64,000 bases of DNA. It comes from Sipunculus nudus. Its lineage: Eukaryota; Annelida; Sipuncula; Golfingiida; Sipunculidae. Below are positions 10,598 through 22,868 of this stretch, one piece after another (position 1 is the stretch's first letter; each line of letters starts with the position of its first letter). A program made the position numbers and the translations under genes. The notes under the pieces were generated by a model. The model worked only from the letters and a program-made list of their open reading frames with translations, had not been told where the DNA came from and searched no databases. The DNA lies in contig CM049316.1 of the NCBI GenBank assembly GCA_026874595.1, forward strand, positions 68,534,676-68,598,675. Direction: 5' to 3'.

Positions 10598-12222
10598 GTC
10601 CGTTACTGCGGGGTAAGGCGCTAGGGACTTACACACACTTATCGGTTAGTGAGGCCATGGATTATGATAAGTTAAAGATAGCCTTGTTAAAGCGATACCA
10701 AACGACCGAAGAGGGTTATCGACACAAGTTTCGGACTTGTAGGCCTGAGCGAGGCGAAACGCCGAGTCAGTTTGCGGTGAGACTGAGTGGATACCTAGAC
10801 CATTGGATAGGGATGGCAGGGGTCGGAGGTGACTACGACGGGGTAGTTAACCTGTTGATGTGTGAGCAGTTCGTAAACTGCTGTAGTAGGGATCTCTCTA
10901 TGTTTTTGAAAGAGAGACGGTGTCGTGACTTTGATAGTATGGTAGACTTAGCCGAGAGATATACGGAGGCTCATGGTGTACACAGCCTTACAGCAGGTCC
11001 TCGTTATGGCAATAATGTGCCGCGTCCAGCGCAACCGGTATCTCAGCCTAGAGAGAAGCGAGAGGTTGAGCGCAGTTGGGACGGTCAGACATTTAAGCCA
11101 TCAGGAGGCATCAGATGTTATTTATGTAATGAACTGGGACATAAGGCGCGGGAATGTAAGACTAGTGCCCGGTCGAGGCCTAGGTCTTCCCCTCAAGTAG
11201 GGCGTGCTGCTGGCGATCAGCAGAGGTATAGGACTAATTTTAGCCCCCCGTATAACCCAAAACAGAAACCGGAGACTATGTCAATGGCAGTAGTCGAGGC
11301 GGAAACGGAGACAGTCGGTGCGGTGAAACCGGAAGTAGAGAGTCGTAGTCAGTCGTTAGGATTTGCTGCCCAGACAGAAGGCGGAATCTCGTTACCTGTG
11401 TGTGAAGGGCTGGTGAATGGTAAGTCAGCGAGGGTGCTGCGGGATTCGGGATGTTCCTCGGCAGGAATACGTGAGTCGTACGTGGAGCCGAATCAGTTCA
11501 CCGGACACCAGGTCGAGTGTAGGTTGTTCGACGGGTCTGTAAGACAATTTCCTACGGCTAGGATTAATGTGGACTGTGCGTACTTTGTCGGTACTATCGA
11601 GGCAATGGTGGTCGAGGATGCTGTATGTGATTTAGCGCTAGGTAACGTAGCAGGAGCGCGTGGTCCGTATGATCCGGACCCGACGTGGAAGTCTGAGCGG
11701 TCCTCAGGCATAGTGTGTGACGGTGTAGAGTCACAAAAGGAGGTGTCGTCCGTGGTGGAGACACGGAGCGCTGCACGAGAGAAACAGATACCGACGCGTA
11801 GCTTGAATGTTGCAAGCCCAGTTGCCGATGTGAGTCCGGCCGAATTTTTGAAGGCGCAGGAGGAGGATGGGTCTTTAGCGCCGTATTGGAGGCTAGCTAG
11901 AGAGGCTAGAAATGATAGTCCATTTAGAATTGAGGACGGATATTTAGTTCGGGTTGTGAGTGATAAACGGGGAGATCAAGATGGATCTCGAGTGGTGGTA
12001 CCTCAGACGTTACGGTACGACGTAATGAGGATGGGCCACGAAGCGGTTATGGCGGGCCATCAGGGCATAGACAAAACGCACGACCGCGTGAGAACTCAGT
12101 TTTTCTGGAAAGGGATGTATAATGACATTGCTGAGTTTTGCAAGTCCTGTCCCATTTGCCAGAAAACCATACCTAAAAGGCAAGGTGCCTGGAGCTACGT
12201 TAGGCCAGATGCCATTAATTGA
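10582..12222 (+). CDS. Retroelement gag-pol: SCAN-like, CCHC, aspartic protease, integrase zinc-binding domain
   Basis: This 546-codon open frame continues the shifted gag. Residues about 35-132 form a SCAN-like capsid region. Residues 179-192 are a zinc knuckle (CYLCNELGHKAREC, CX2CX4HX4C). Near residue 288 lies a retroviral-type protease site with DSG instead of the commoner DTG, followed about 65 residues later by a conserved LALGN segment. An H2C2 integrase zinc finger uses His486, His493, Cys523 and Cys526. Protease leads straight to integrase without reverse transcriptase, the order of Gmr1-like Ty3/Gypsy elements. GC content is visibly higher than in the flanks. The frame ends at a stop shortly after the zinc finger because of a second frameshift near 12180. 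The first codon is not a true start. Confidence 0.75.
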   Translation: MGLHLSPLLRGKALGTYTHLSVSEAMDYDKLKIALLKRYQTTEEGYRHKFRTCRPERGETPSQFAVRLSGYLDHWIGMAGVGGDYDGVVNLLMCEQFVNCCSRDLSMFLKERRCRDFDSMVDLAERYTEAHGVHSLTAGPRYGNNVPRPAQPVSQPREKREVERSWDGQTFKPSGGIRCYLCNELGHKARECKTSARSRPRSSPQVGRAAGDQQRYRTNFSPPYNPKQKPETMSMAVVEAETETVGAVKPEVESRSQSLGFAAQTEGGISLPVCEGLVNGKSARVLRDSGCSSAGIRESYVEPNQFTGHQVECRLFDGSVRQFPTARINVDCAYFVGTIEAMVVEDAVCDLALGNVAGARGPYDPDPTWKSERSSGIVCDGVESQKEVSSVVETRSAAREKQIPTRSLNVASPVADVSPAEFLKAQEEDGSLAPYWRLAREARNDSPFRIEDGYLVRVVSDKRGDQDGSRVVVPQTLRYDVMRMGHEAVMAGHQGIDKTHDRVRTQFFWKGMYNDIAEFCKSCPICQKTIPKRQGAWSYVRPDAIN

Positions 12223-12262
12223 TGAGCCCTGGCGTAGAATTTCGATGGATCTGGTTGGACCT
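12180..12262 (+). pseudogene. Start of integrase catalytic core, shifted frame, truncated
   Basis: In the frame after the second shift, residues reading DEPWRRISMDLVGPV match the start of a retroviral-type integrase core, including the first Asp of the D,D-35-E triad. The match ends at about 12262, where family A repeat sequence (TGTATTTTTTTC) begins. The remaining catalytic residues are missing, so the enzyme cannot be functional. Confidence 0.65.
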
Positions 12263-12807
12263 GTATTTTTTTCAATTTTTTAGGCATTTTTTCTCTATTT
12301 ATGAGACCTTCCAATGAAGTGGTCATCTGTTTACATGCCACAAACTGTAACTGCTGTACCTAGAATCTTCTTACTTAACATCCAGGGAGACTAATGAAAA
12401 ATCTCCTTGGAAACCTGAAATTAGGTTTCTGTAACCCATATTCTCTGAGCTATAGGGCTCATAAATACCCCCAAGAATAATTAAAAATTTGATACAAACA
12501 AAAGCTCCAGTATCTGAATAACTAATGCCTTGATAGCCATGATTCTTTGGATATAAATTGATCATGGAGTGTTTCATCAGTTCTTGCAGACTAGTGGCAC
12601 TCCATGTATTTTTTTCAAATTTTTACGCATTTTTTTTTCTATTTATGAGACCTTCAAATGAAGTTGTCATCTGTCCAAAAGCCCACTGAAACCCATTTCT
12701 AAGGACTTTTCACAAAATTCATGATTTGTTTGCACTCTGGCAGTCATTTTTTTCATTGTTCAACATTCCTTGAATTCAGCTGAGCGTTATGGCCCATGGG
12801 CCACTTG
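12263..12807 (+). mobile_element. Family A 3' portion
   Basis: Core repeat of the 'tandem 330-bp' family A subtype, ending in TCAGCTGAGC, the palindrome GGCCCATGGGCC and CACTTG at 12807. The 5' side is fused to the broken retroelement. Confidence 0.6.
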
Positions 12808-13971
12808 TTTCAGGAATATAAGATCATTTAATCAAGATTCAATTGTATACCGAAAATTAGATCTGAAATTTGCAATTTTTTTAAGTTATTAGCATAAATA
12901 TAAAATCAGTACCTTAAATTTTGCCCAACTTTGGCCACGGCACATTTTTTTCCTGTAAGTATTGTCGATCCTATTTTCACAGCATGTACACATAACGATT
13001 TAATCTGTTAAAATCTGAAATTTGAAAAATAAAAGCTGCAAAATTAGGCTAGTTATTGAATTTGTTTGGAGGCTCTTGTTGTATTCCCTGACATTGTCCA
13101 GCTGTCCACTGAGGTCACTGTAGGTTAATCAGTGCAACTCTCTATGCTCCCCAGACTGTTATGTAATCCCATCACTGGGGGCAAGCCCTCTCTCTTGTTG
13201 AGCTTGACCAGCTGCAGGCTGCCAGCATAAATACCACAGGGAGCCTTTCTCTCTCTCTTCCCCCCCTCCCCCCCCCACCCCATTCTGTTGATAGACCTAT
13301 ACTATGAACTAGATGAATCTTAAAGTTAACATTTTTACAGTTACAAAGGAGACCCCTCCTCCACCCACCCCTTCAATACACAGGACTAATAAACAAGATA
13401 TAATTTTAATGTTAAATAAATTCTTTTTAATGGGACTTGGACAATTTTGATTTTTTTAAAGAAAAAAATGTTCAGGAATTTAATCCTAATATTCAAATGT
13501 GATAAAATATTAGGATCTAATGTAAGTGCTAACTGACAAGATTTAAGAATATATTAATACTTTGTAGCATTTCATTCATATCTCTTAAAGTTGGCGGGGC
13601 CTAGGCGTGAATAACACTGTTAACTTAGTATTAAAAATAGGAATATTGGTCAAACTTTATGGGATTAATTTTTAACTCTTATGGCCATATATTTAACTTT
13701 TGAAAACTTAATTACCTTCACACATTATTTGTTTATGAAATGTTACTTTTATATAACACTTACTTTAGGCCTATTTGTTCCCTTGGTGCATCACTAAATG
13801 GTTTGCTCATGTCCATTATTCTATGATTTACAGAGTTTCATTTTAGCAGGGCCATTTTCTTATAGCTTTTCTAATGATAATATACATGAAAAACCAAAAG
13901 AAATAAAAATATTTTGCAGTTACTAATATTTTCCAAAATTCAGCTGAGTGATGTGACCCATGGGTCCCTTG
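12808..13971 (+). mobile_element. Family A fragment with 3' end
   Basis: Joins at an internal point of family A (matching about 28698 and 53870 of the longer copies), includes a C-rich tract at about 13259-13275, and ends in CAGCTGAGTG, GACCCATGGGTC and CCTTG at 13971. Confidence 0.6.
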
Positions 13972-15191
13972 TTTACGATTTTTTTTCTCTATTTTTGAGA
14001 CCTCAAAAGATGCTGTCATCTATTAACAGGGCACAAATTGTAACCATTGGACCTGGAATCTTCTCACTTTACATCTAGAGAGGTCCATGAAAAGTCTTCT
14101 TGGAAACCTGGAATTTGGTCTCTGTTACCCATATTCTTCCAGCTATGGGGCTCCAAAGTATCCCCCAAAATAATGAAAAATTTGATACAAAAGCACAAGT
14201 ATCTGAACAACTAAAGCATTGCTCACCATGATTCTTTGCATTGATATTAATCATGGAGTGTTTCATCAGTTTCTGCAGACTGGTTGCACCACCTGTATTT
14301 TTTTCAATTTTTTTTAACAATTTTTAGCTCAGCTGACTGAAAGTCATCTGAGCTATAGCGATCACTCTTTGTCCGTCGTCCGTCTGTCCGTCTGTCCATC
14401 TGTCCGTCCGTTAACCAGGCACAAATCGTAACCGCTGAACCTAGAACCTTGTAACTTGGGATTCTGAGAGGTCCATGAAAAATCTCCTTGGAAACCAGAA
14501 ATTAGGTCTCTGTTACCCATATCCTTCGAGCTATGGGGCCCCAAAGTACCCCCCAGAAAAGTAAAAAATTTCATACAAAAACTTCAATATCTCATTAACT
14601 ACTTGACTGATGGTCATGATTTTTGGCATACATATTGATCATGAGATGTTCCATCACTTCCTGCAGACTGGTGGCGCCATCTGTATTTTTCGATTTTTTT
14701 TACAATTTTTTCCTCTATTTTTGAGACGTTTAAAGATGCTGTCATCTGTTAACGTGGCACAAATCGTAACCGCTGGACCTAGAATCTTCATTCTCGACAC
14801 ACTGAGAAACCTATTAAAAGTCTCCGTGGAAACCATAAATTAGATCTCTGTTACCCATATCCTTCGAGCTATGGGGCCCCAAACTACCCCCCAGAAAAGT
14901 CAAAAATTTCAAACAAAAACTTCAATATCTCATTAACTACTTGACTGATGGTCATGATTTTTGGCATACGTATTGATCATGAGATGTTCCATCACTTCCT
15001 GCAGACTGGTGGCGCCACCTGAATTTTTCGATTTTTTACGAATTTAAAAATGTGAACAGCTGTTAACAGGGCACAAATCATAAAGAATGGACCTAGAATC
15101 TTCATTCTTGACACACTGAGAGGTCCATAAAAAGTCTGCATGGAAACCTGAAATAAGGTCTCTGTTACCCATATCCTTTGAGCTATGGGGG

Positions 15192-15200
15192 GCTCCCAAT
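15192..15200 (+). repeat. Left 9-bp target-site duplication
   Basis: GCTCCCAAT here is repeated exactly at 20085-20093 on the other side of the inserted element. Removing the insert and one copy restores the family A core order (ctatgggg.. to ..CAGAATAATGG). Confidence 0.8.
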
Positions 15201-15775
15201 TAGTCTCTTACACAGACACACGGTGGCGCTCCGCAACCCCCCAGTGGGTCTGTAAACGGAGACCATTTTGGGCCTGGGATTCCGCCCGAATCTATTCAGA
15301 TGAGTTCAAGCTGCGCATGCGTGCTACGCGATTCTGTTCAGGTACAGCTGCAAGCGAGTCACGGGCATGAAACACATTTTCTCTGTCAAAGGTCACTCAA
15401 ATTAGGATAACTGATGCTGTGTCATTGACGAACGGGATATACTCAGGTTATGGCAGCTTCTAAGTGTCACTCATACGGTTACTGCATGTACATTCATAAT
15501 GATATACTGTATTAAACGTTGCACTTCCTGATATCGCTCAAGTCCATGTGTGTACTGTACGTTTTGCCTGCATGCTTCGTGTGCCTGACTGTTATCAATT
15601 AATAAATAAAATATCAAAGTACGACCATGATTTGCTTTTTAAAAAATAAACTTTTTAAAAAGTACCATATAATCAGGAGGGCCAGTATTAAACCTGTACT
15701 GCCAAAGTTTTACTTCCAAGAAAATGTTCTTAGTGCCACGCCCCCTTTTCTTTGGTTGATGTGTGTGTGTGGGAT

Positions 15776-15793
15776 GGGGGGGGGGGGGGGGGG
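15776..15793. repeat. Poly-G run after a GT microsatellite
   Basis: Eighteen consecutive G residues preceded by a short GTGTGTGTGT tract. Confidence 0.9.
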
Positions 15794-15859
15794 CAATGTT
15801 TTTACACAAATGTAGACCGTGAGAAAATGCCAAAGTTTTGAGCCAAATCAACATATATT

Positions 15860-16490
15860 ATTATGTGATATTTAGATACAACAAAATGTTAATGTATGAT
15901 TTTCACTTTGTTTTTGTTTTAATTTTTGTACTGGATTAAATTTTTATGTATTTTTACAACAAATTATTATTCAAATGTGTTTCCTTTACCGCTAAATGTG
16001 AAATGTGTAACTTCCTGATTACCTTAAATGTTTAAAGATTAATTCATAAAACAACACATTAACTGAAAATATTAAAAAAAAAGTAATGCAGTTCAATCAT
16101 AGGTAGTATATATGCTTTTCCACCTTTTGATATAAAGATACATGCAATCAACAACAATCAGTACGACCCAAAATATAAGCATTGTGTTAAACAAATATCA
16201 TGTATTTATTTAAAAAAACATTCAATCAGAGAAAACCCTGTCATGATATAGTCATGTTGAGTTCATAAATAAGCTTTCCCAGATTTTTTTATTTCATTAT
16301 TTTATCATTACAAGCATTTCATGATTACATTCTATTGATATCCCTATTTTTAACAAGTCATGATAATCATACAATATAACCATATCGTATTCATTTTCTG
16401 TAATGCACATGAACTTTAAAATATCATCTCTTACAAAATGAAAGGTCTTAAACTCTGAATGAGTTTTAATAAATCTGCTGGCAGAACATG
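15860..16490. other. AT-rich element interior, nothing recognised
   Basis: No open frame, splice pair or repeat signature recognised in this interior part of the TIR element. Confidence 0.5.
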
Positions 16491-16499
16491 GTAGTGTTG

Positions 16500-17200
16500 T
16501 AGAATTCCAGTCTACACTTGTACTCTAGTTCAGACTTGAGTTCACTTTTTAAGGACTCGGACTTGGACGCGAGGGTCCTGAACTTGGACTTCTACTTAGA
16601 CTCGCAGGTATAAGGACTCAAGAAATCACCCAGAGTCTATCTCAAGCAGAAGCGGATTGAGGGGGGTCCAGAGGTCAGGACCCCCTTTTTTCATACGCCG
16701 CAACCTTTTCGAGGGTTTCTGGTAACATTTTGTGGCCTGGATCCCCCTTTTACCAGGCCTTGGGACCTTATTTTGACTGTTGAGTCCAATAAAAAAGAAA
16801 ACTCACATATTATGTTAAGATTGTGCACATGGGTTAATTACTTATTGAATATTATAAAAAAAAATAAGACAAAACATACCAAGGTTTAGCTCTGTATCAG
16901 GAGTTAAATGTAATTAAACATTCAAATAAAGCGCACTTAAAAATTAATAAATTTGCATGATTATCCAAAATATCCGTTTCCAAGTTCTTTTAATAAGAAA
17001 ATTTGTGTAAAACTTGGACTAGTGTGCCAAATGACTTGGACTCAATGATGGTGGACTTGGACTCATGTTCCAAATGACTTGGACTTGAAGAAGGTGGACT
17101 TGGACTTAAACCTTAAGGATTCATATTTAGAATTGGACTTGAGTGACCTGGACTCTGACTTGCACTTGGACTTGAATGGGGTGGACTAAACTACATCACT
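16500..17200. repeat. Degenerate GACTTGGACT-type minisatellite
   Basis: Many imperfect copies of a 9-12 base motif around GGACTTGGACTTG occur at about 16530-16620 and 17015-17190, separated by unrelated sequence. Simple-sequence origin; no reading frame. Confidence 0.6.
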
Positions 17201-20050
17201 GCAAAGTGGTAGGAAATGCAAATCATCTTCCCTTAAAGATGAACTTTTCAGTATATATCAAAAGAATACAGAAATACACTACACTGAAGCAGATCAAAAG
17301 CAACAGTCTGGCATGTGTCAGCTTCTCTACTTATTACTTTATATCAGGTGCTTGATTTGAAACAAAAATTATGTTCTCATGGTTAAAGCACAAACTTGAG
17401 TGAAATAAAATGTAAAGTTACATAGACCTGGTATGGACTCTTTGTTTTAAGCAAGTCTGGTCTTTATCATTGGTACATGTATCTCCTTTACTTTGATTTC
17501 CTATATTTAAATAAGTATTTTTGTTGGACCTTGTGGACTTCCATTAGGATATATTTTACCATAGAAAAAGATCTGTGCTTGTATCTATGTTTTACTAAGG
17601 AATTGTTATATGTATTAACATTATATAGATATCTAAATACAATGTAGTTATTCACATGACATGAATAGAATGATCAGAAGTCTATGTGTCTGCATGCATA
17701 GTATTTGACCATTGGTCTCGTTCAAATCTGCAGTTCTATACATGTAATTGGCACCATGTAAATGCTGTCCTTAAACAATTTTCTCCTTCATGTAAAGTGA
17801 TCTTAATTGCTTTTTTCCTGCAATATTACAGGACTTTTTATTTCCACATATTGTGGGTTAAGTAGGAATTTGATTTTTTTTTTTCACATGAAATCCCCAT
17901 TGAAAATTTATTAGTGTGCAAATCAAGGTTTATAGGTTTCAGCTTTAACTTTCACCTCAAAAAATGCAAGTAATTTATTAATGCAGCAGACCTATACCTT
18001 AATATATGAATCACATAGACTAACATGGAGCATGTATTCACCTTTTTTTTCATTTCCCAGGGAGGGAGTTTAGGACATCCAATCTTCCCCTAAGCATACA
18101 TCCCTACAGAGACAGTGGGCTTTATTTTGTCATGGAGATCAGGGTGCTTCTTCAGTATCTTACTGGAACTAAAACTTTAAATTTTAGAACTGCACCAGTC
18201 TGAAATTAATAGTAGTACAACAGCATGTTTTTTATTTACAGCTGAACATAATATAGTGATAAGCTGTTGAGATGTACCCAGCTGCATATGGGAGCATGTC
18301 AGTTGCAAAAAAAAACCCAGTTTGGGTTGAATGGGTTTTACCAAGTTATTCCTCAGAATTGGTTTTACCACTAATTTCTATTATTCAGAATGATGTGCCT
18401 TTTAATGCTGGTTGACTGGCTTTGATTCAGTGAATTATTTGATGCATTGTTACCTGCAGCCCTTATATATTCTGATAGTCATGTGTGAGAGAGAGCATGT
18501 GGACAAATGGACACTAGGAACCTCAACTGATCTTTAATACTGAACATAGTTCATAAACATAGCTAATATATTGCATTTCCACCAAGAAACACATCTGACC
18601 AAAAATAATAAATTGAAATGCTGTAACAGTGAATGCAGGTTTATCAAGCACATGCTAATAAATCTTCAGCATTATAGCATTTAACTGATGACATTATGCC
18701 TATACATATTAAACTGCAGTGCAACATTCCATATCTGAGCACATCTCTATATCCAACTGGAAATGATCAAATACACACAAGCTAGTAATACACAGGGTAG
18801 CTGGTATTTTGTACAAAGATGTAACTGAACTGCGAGCATTAATGCCATATCTTTTCACATTAAAATTTAGGACAGATTATCCTCTTAAGATATCTATGAC
18901 ACACACTTTTGGTCCTCAGACTTGACCCTGAGGTAAAATGTTATTCAGAGTGGACCAGTGACATTTGTTTGACTTTTAAAACCACTGAAATTCCTATTTA
19001 ACCTTGAACAAAGGTCTCCTCTTCATAAAACACAGTTGGACAAACTCAAACTTTGTCAATTATTTTTATTTGCTGCCAAAAAGTTCCATCATTTTTCTTT
19101 TAAAGTAACATGTCTGTATTTTCTTTTCTAATGTATTTGTTTTTGTACCTTCATTTTTATTCAAGTATATTAATTTATCAACGCCCATTTTTCATAGATA
19201 AATCAGAATTACTGCACATATTTATATGACAAATATATATTTTAAATTTGAATTATTTGTTTTAAGGTTATTGCATGATACTTGGAATGTATATTACACA
19301 ATGTATGAAATATTAGTTAAAATATATGAATCTTTTGTGCTGAATGTGATTAAGCACCAGGTCATATAATATACATTCATCCTGTTACAGCATGACACTT
19401 AACCAACAGAATATATACTGGTATACATACATACATGCCTCTATATATACATATATATATATATAAAATGGATCTAAGGCCCAGTAAAGTAACACCCGTT
19501 GAACATATTTATACAGACTATACATGACACTATAAAAAAATATATACAGGTATAATATAAAAAAAGGTTTATGCTTGAAATCTTAAATGATTTGGGGGGA
19601 AATATAATAAATTTTACTCTTTCTAAGTGTTTGGTTTAGGGAGCATGCTGTCCCACAAATTTTGACAAACCTCAGGCAATGGGCTGTTAGTCAGAAATAA
19701 ACACTTCACGACTTACCCTGACGACAAGCCGTGAGGCTTGAGGTGAGGGGCACACCGACCTTCTGTTTAGCCTTAGGTTTGACATGTATGCATATCCAAC
19801 TTCGTGTTCTTTACCCATAAAGCTGGCATTATGCTTCCGTAATAATTAGCAGTTGTATTTACAATATGTGTCTATTGTTCCTTCATCATGAAGCCCGATA
19901 TTAAAAAGATCCCAATGAAGTACTCGTCAGCTGACAGCCAGCACCATGTGCGCTTGTTTATTGACAGAGCCAAGCAGGGGCTTTCCCGGGATTGGCCAAT
20001 GAGAAAATTCAGTAAATCTGGCCAATCAGAGAAGGCCTTTTATTCCCCAT
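17200..20050. other. AT-rich element interior, nothing recognised
   Basis: Only short open frames (for example 18177-18371, reverse strand), none with recognisable domains or supporting splice borders. An (AT)n tract lies at about 19450-19466. Confidence 0.5.
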
Positions 20051-20084
20051 CCACAGGCTCAATCGGAGCCTGTGGAAGAGGCTA

Positions 20085-20093
20085 GCTCCCAAT
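20085..20093 (+). repeat. Right 9-bp target-site duplication
   Basis: GCTCCCAAT, identical to 15192-15200. Confidence 0.8.
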
Positions 20094-21259
20094 AACCCCC
20101 CCAGAATAATGGAAAATTTGATAAAAACAAACTGCAACATCTCAATAACTACAACACTGATGGTCATGATTTTTGGCATACATATTGATCAAGAGGTGTT
20201 TCATCAGTACCTGCAGACTGGTGGTGCCACCTGTATTTTTTCAAATTTTCACAATTTTTTTTTCTCTATTTTCGAGACCTTTCAGGATGTAGTTATCTGT
20301 CAACAGGGTACAAATCGTAAGGACTGGACCTAGAATCTTCATTGTTGACACACAGGGAGACCCATGATAAGTCTCCATGGACACCTGAAATTAGGTCTCT
20401 GTTACCCATATCCTTTGAGCTATGGCACTCCAAAGTACAGCTCAGAATAATGGAAAATTTGATACAAAAGCTGAAGTATCTGAACAACTAATGCAGAGAT
20501 CACCATAATTGTTTTCATGGATATTGATCATGGAGTGTTTCATCAGTTTCTGCAGACTGGTGGCACCACCTGTATTTGTTCTGGTTTTTTTACGAATTTT
20601 TTCTCTATTTTTGAGACCTTTAAAGTTATGAACATCTGTTAACAGGGCACAAATAATTAAAACTGGACCTAGAATCTTCATTCTTGACACACAGGGAGAC
20701 CCATGAAAAGTCTCCATGGAAACCTGAAATTAGGTCTCTGTTACCCATATTCTTTAAGCTGTATGGCTCCAAATTGGCCCCCAGAATAATGGAAAATTTG
20801 ATACAAAAACTGCAGTATCTCAATAACTACAACACTGATGGTCATGATTTTCGGCATACATATTGATCAACACTTGTTCCATCAGTTTCTGCAGACTGGG
20901 TGCGCCACCTCTATTTTTTTCAAATTTTTACGATTTTTTTTCTCTTTTTTTGATACCTTTAAAGATGTGGTTATCTGTCAACAGGGTACAAATCACAACA
21001 ACTGGACCTAGAATCTTCATTCTTGTCATGCAAGAAGGCCCATGAAAAGTGCCTGTGGAAACTTAAAATTAGGTGTCTGTAACCCATATCCTTCAAGCTA
21101 TAGGACTCCGAAGTATCCCTCAGAATAATGGACAATTTGATACAAAAGCTGAAGTATCGGAACAACTAATGGGGAGATCACCATGATTCTTTGCATGGAT
21201 ATTGATGTTTGTAAGTGTTTTTATTAGTTTCTGCAGACTGGTGGAGCCACCTGTATTTT

Positions 21260-22868
21260 TGTACCCGCCAAAACGAAGTTTTGTGGATACTTTGTTTTTG
21301 ACCGGGTTCCTCCGCCGTTGCTGCGTTCGTTTCCAGAGAGCTCCTCTGGGACTTGATTTTATCAGCTTTCCAAGCTCATATCTCGGGAACCGTTTGACTG
21401 ATCAGAAATAAAATTTATACTAATGTAGCCCTTGGATAGCTCTATAACATACACAAAAAATGGTCGCCACCTGTAACCATGTTTGCACAGTGTCCATCTG
21501 TTCATCTGCCTTTGGTTAAAATCACTCATATCTCTGCAGTGAATTGACTAATTCACCTGAAATTCGGCATGTGTATACATCCTGGATAGCTTTCTTGATT
21601 TTATGACAGGTGGCGCCACCTACATTCTCATTCACGCTGATGACATCCAAGCTCATATTTCGGGAACCGTTTGACCAATCGGGCCAAAATTTTGCATGTA
21701 TATAGATCTAACATAGCTCTTTATCATACGCTAAACTGGTGGCACCACCTGCAACCATTTTTGCACAGCGTCTGTCTGTTTGTCTGCCGTGCAATAATGT
21801 CACTCATATCTCAGCAGTGGTTTGACATATCTGCCTAAAATTTTGCAGTTTTATACATCCTGGATAGCTTTCTTGATTTTATGACAGGTGGCACCACCTA
21901 CATTCACGTTCACGCTGATGACATCCAAGCTCATATCTCGGGAACCGTTTGACCGATCGGGCCAAAATTTTGCATGTGTATAGATCTAACATAGCTCTTT
22001 ATCATACACAGAACTGGTGGCACCACCTGCAACCATTTTTGCACAGCGTCTGTCTGTTTGTCTGCTGTGCAATAAAGTCACTCACATCTTGGCAGTGGTT
22101 TGACATATCTGCCTAAAATTTTGCAGTTTTATACATCCTTGATAGCTTTCTTGATTTTATGACAGGTGGCGCCACCTTTGTTATAGTTTATGCTGCAGAC
22201 ATCCAAGCTCATATCTCAGGAACCGTTTGAACGATTGGGCCAAAATTTTGCATGTGTATAGATCTCACATAGGTCTTTATCATACACAAAACTGGAGGGG
22301 CCACCTGCAACCATTTTTGCACATTTTGCACAGCGTCTGTCTGTTGGTCTGCCATGGCCTAAAATCACTCATTTCTCTGTAGTGGTTTGACATAACTGCC
22401 TAAAATTTTGCAGGTTTATACATCCTGGATAGCTTTCTTGATTTTATGACAGGTGGCGCCACCTACATTCTAGTTAACGCTGCATACATCCAAGCTAATA
22501 TCTCAGGAACCATTTGACCGATTGGGCCAAAATTGTGCTTGTGTTTAGATCTCACATAGGTCTTTATCATACACAAAACTGCAACCATTTTTGCACAGCG
22601 TCTGTCTGTTTGTCTGCCGTGGGCTAAAATCACTCATATCCATGTAGTGGTTTGACTTTTCTGCCTAAAATTTTGCATTTGTATACAACTTGGACAGCTT
22701 TCTGGATTTGTGGTAGGTTGCACAACCTACATACACATTTAGGCTGCAGACATCCATGCTAATATGCAACATACCTCACTCTGTTTCCCCTTGCCACTCA
22801 ATCCATGCCTCACTTCACTCTGATTTTGGCAGATACACGTAGTCACTTGTCGGCTACCCGTATTCTAG
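21260..22868 (+). mobile_element. Complete family C HINE-like element
   Basis: Starts with GTACCCGCCAAAAC-gaa-GTTTTGTGGATAC hairpin and ends with the inverted terminal copy TGATTTTGGCAGATACA (22821-22837), a GTAG..CTAC hairpin and CTAG at 22865-22868. The core contains diverged half-units with palindromes at about 21608, 21738, 21886 and 22166, more decayed than in 6559-8300. The flanks are the T tract of a family A core, so this is a nested insertion. Confidence 0.8.

Larger units (their letters stand above)
8378..12262 (+). mobile_element. Ty3/Gypsy-type LTR retroelement, Gmr1-like domain order, 3'-truncated
   Basis: Layout: 5' LTR 8378-9510, primer-binding region from about 9511, leader to 10231, gag, protease, then integrase zinc-binding domain and the start of the catalytic core. 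Reverse transcriptase and RNase H are absent between protease and integrase. In the Gmr1-like group integrase precedes reverse transcriptase, so the missing part would lie 3' of the break at about 12262, where family A sequence begins. No second LTR was found. Two frameshifts mark it as inactive. Confidence 0.75.
15201..20084. mobile_element. 4.88-kb non-autonomous TIR element with hairpin ends (MULE- or hAT-like)
   Basis: Left end TAGTCTCTTACACAGAC and the reverse complement of the right end TAGCCTCTTCCACAGGC form an imperfect terminal inverted repeat flanked by a 9-bp duplication (8 bp if one base is a coincidence). Near the right end is a perfect 10-bp stem, CCACAGGCTC-aatc-GGAGCCTGTGG (20051-20075); the left end also folds back (GTCTC..CAGAC with GTCTG..GAGAC, to about 15286). 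No transposase ORF exists inside. The right end holds two inverted CCAAT motifs, GGCCAATGAG and GGCCAATCAG, resembling promoter elements. Interior sequence is mostly AT-rich with no gene seen. Confidence 0.7.
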
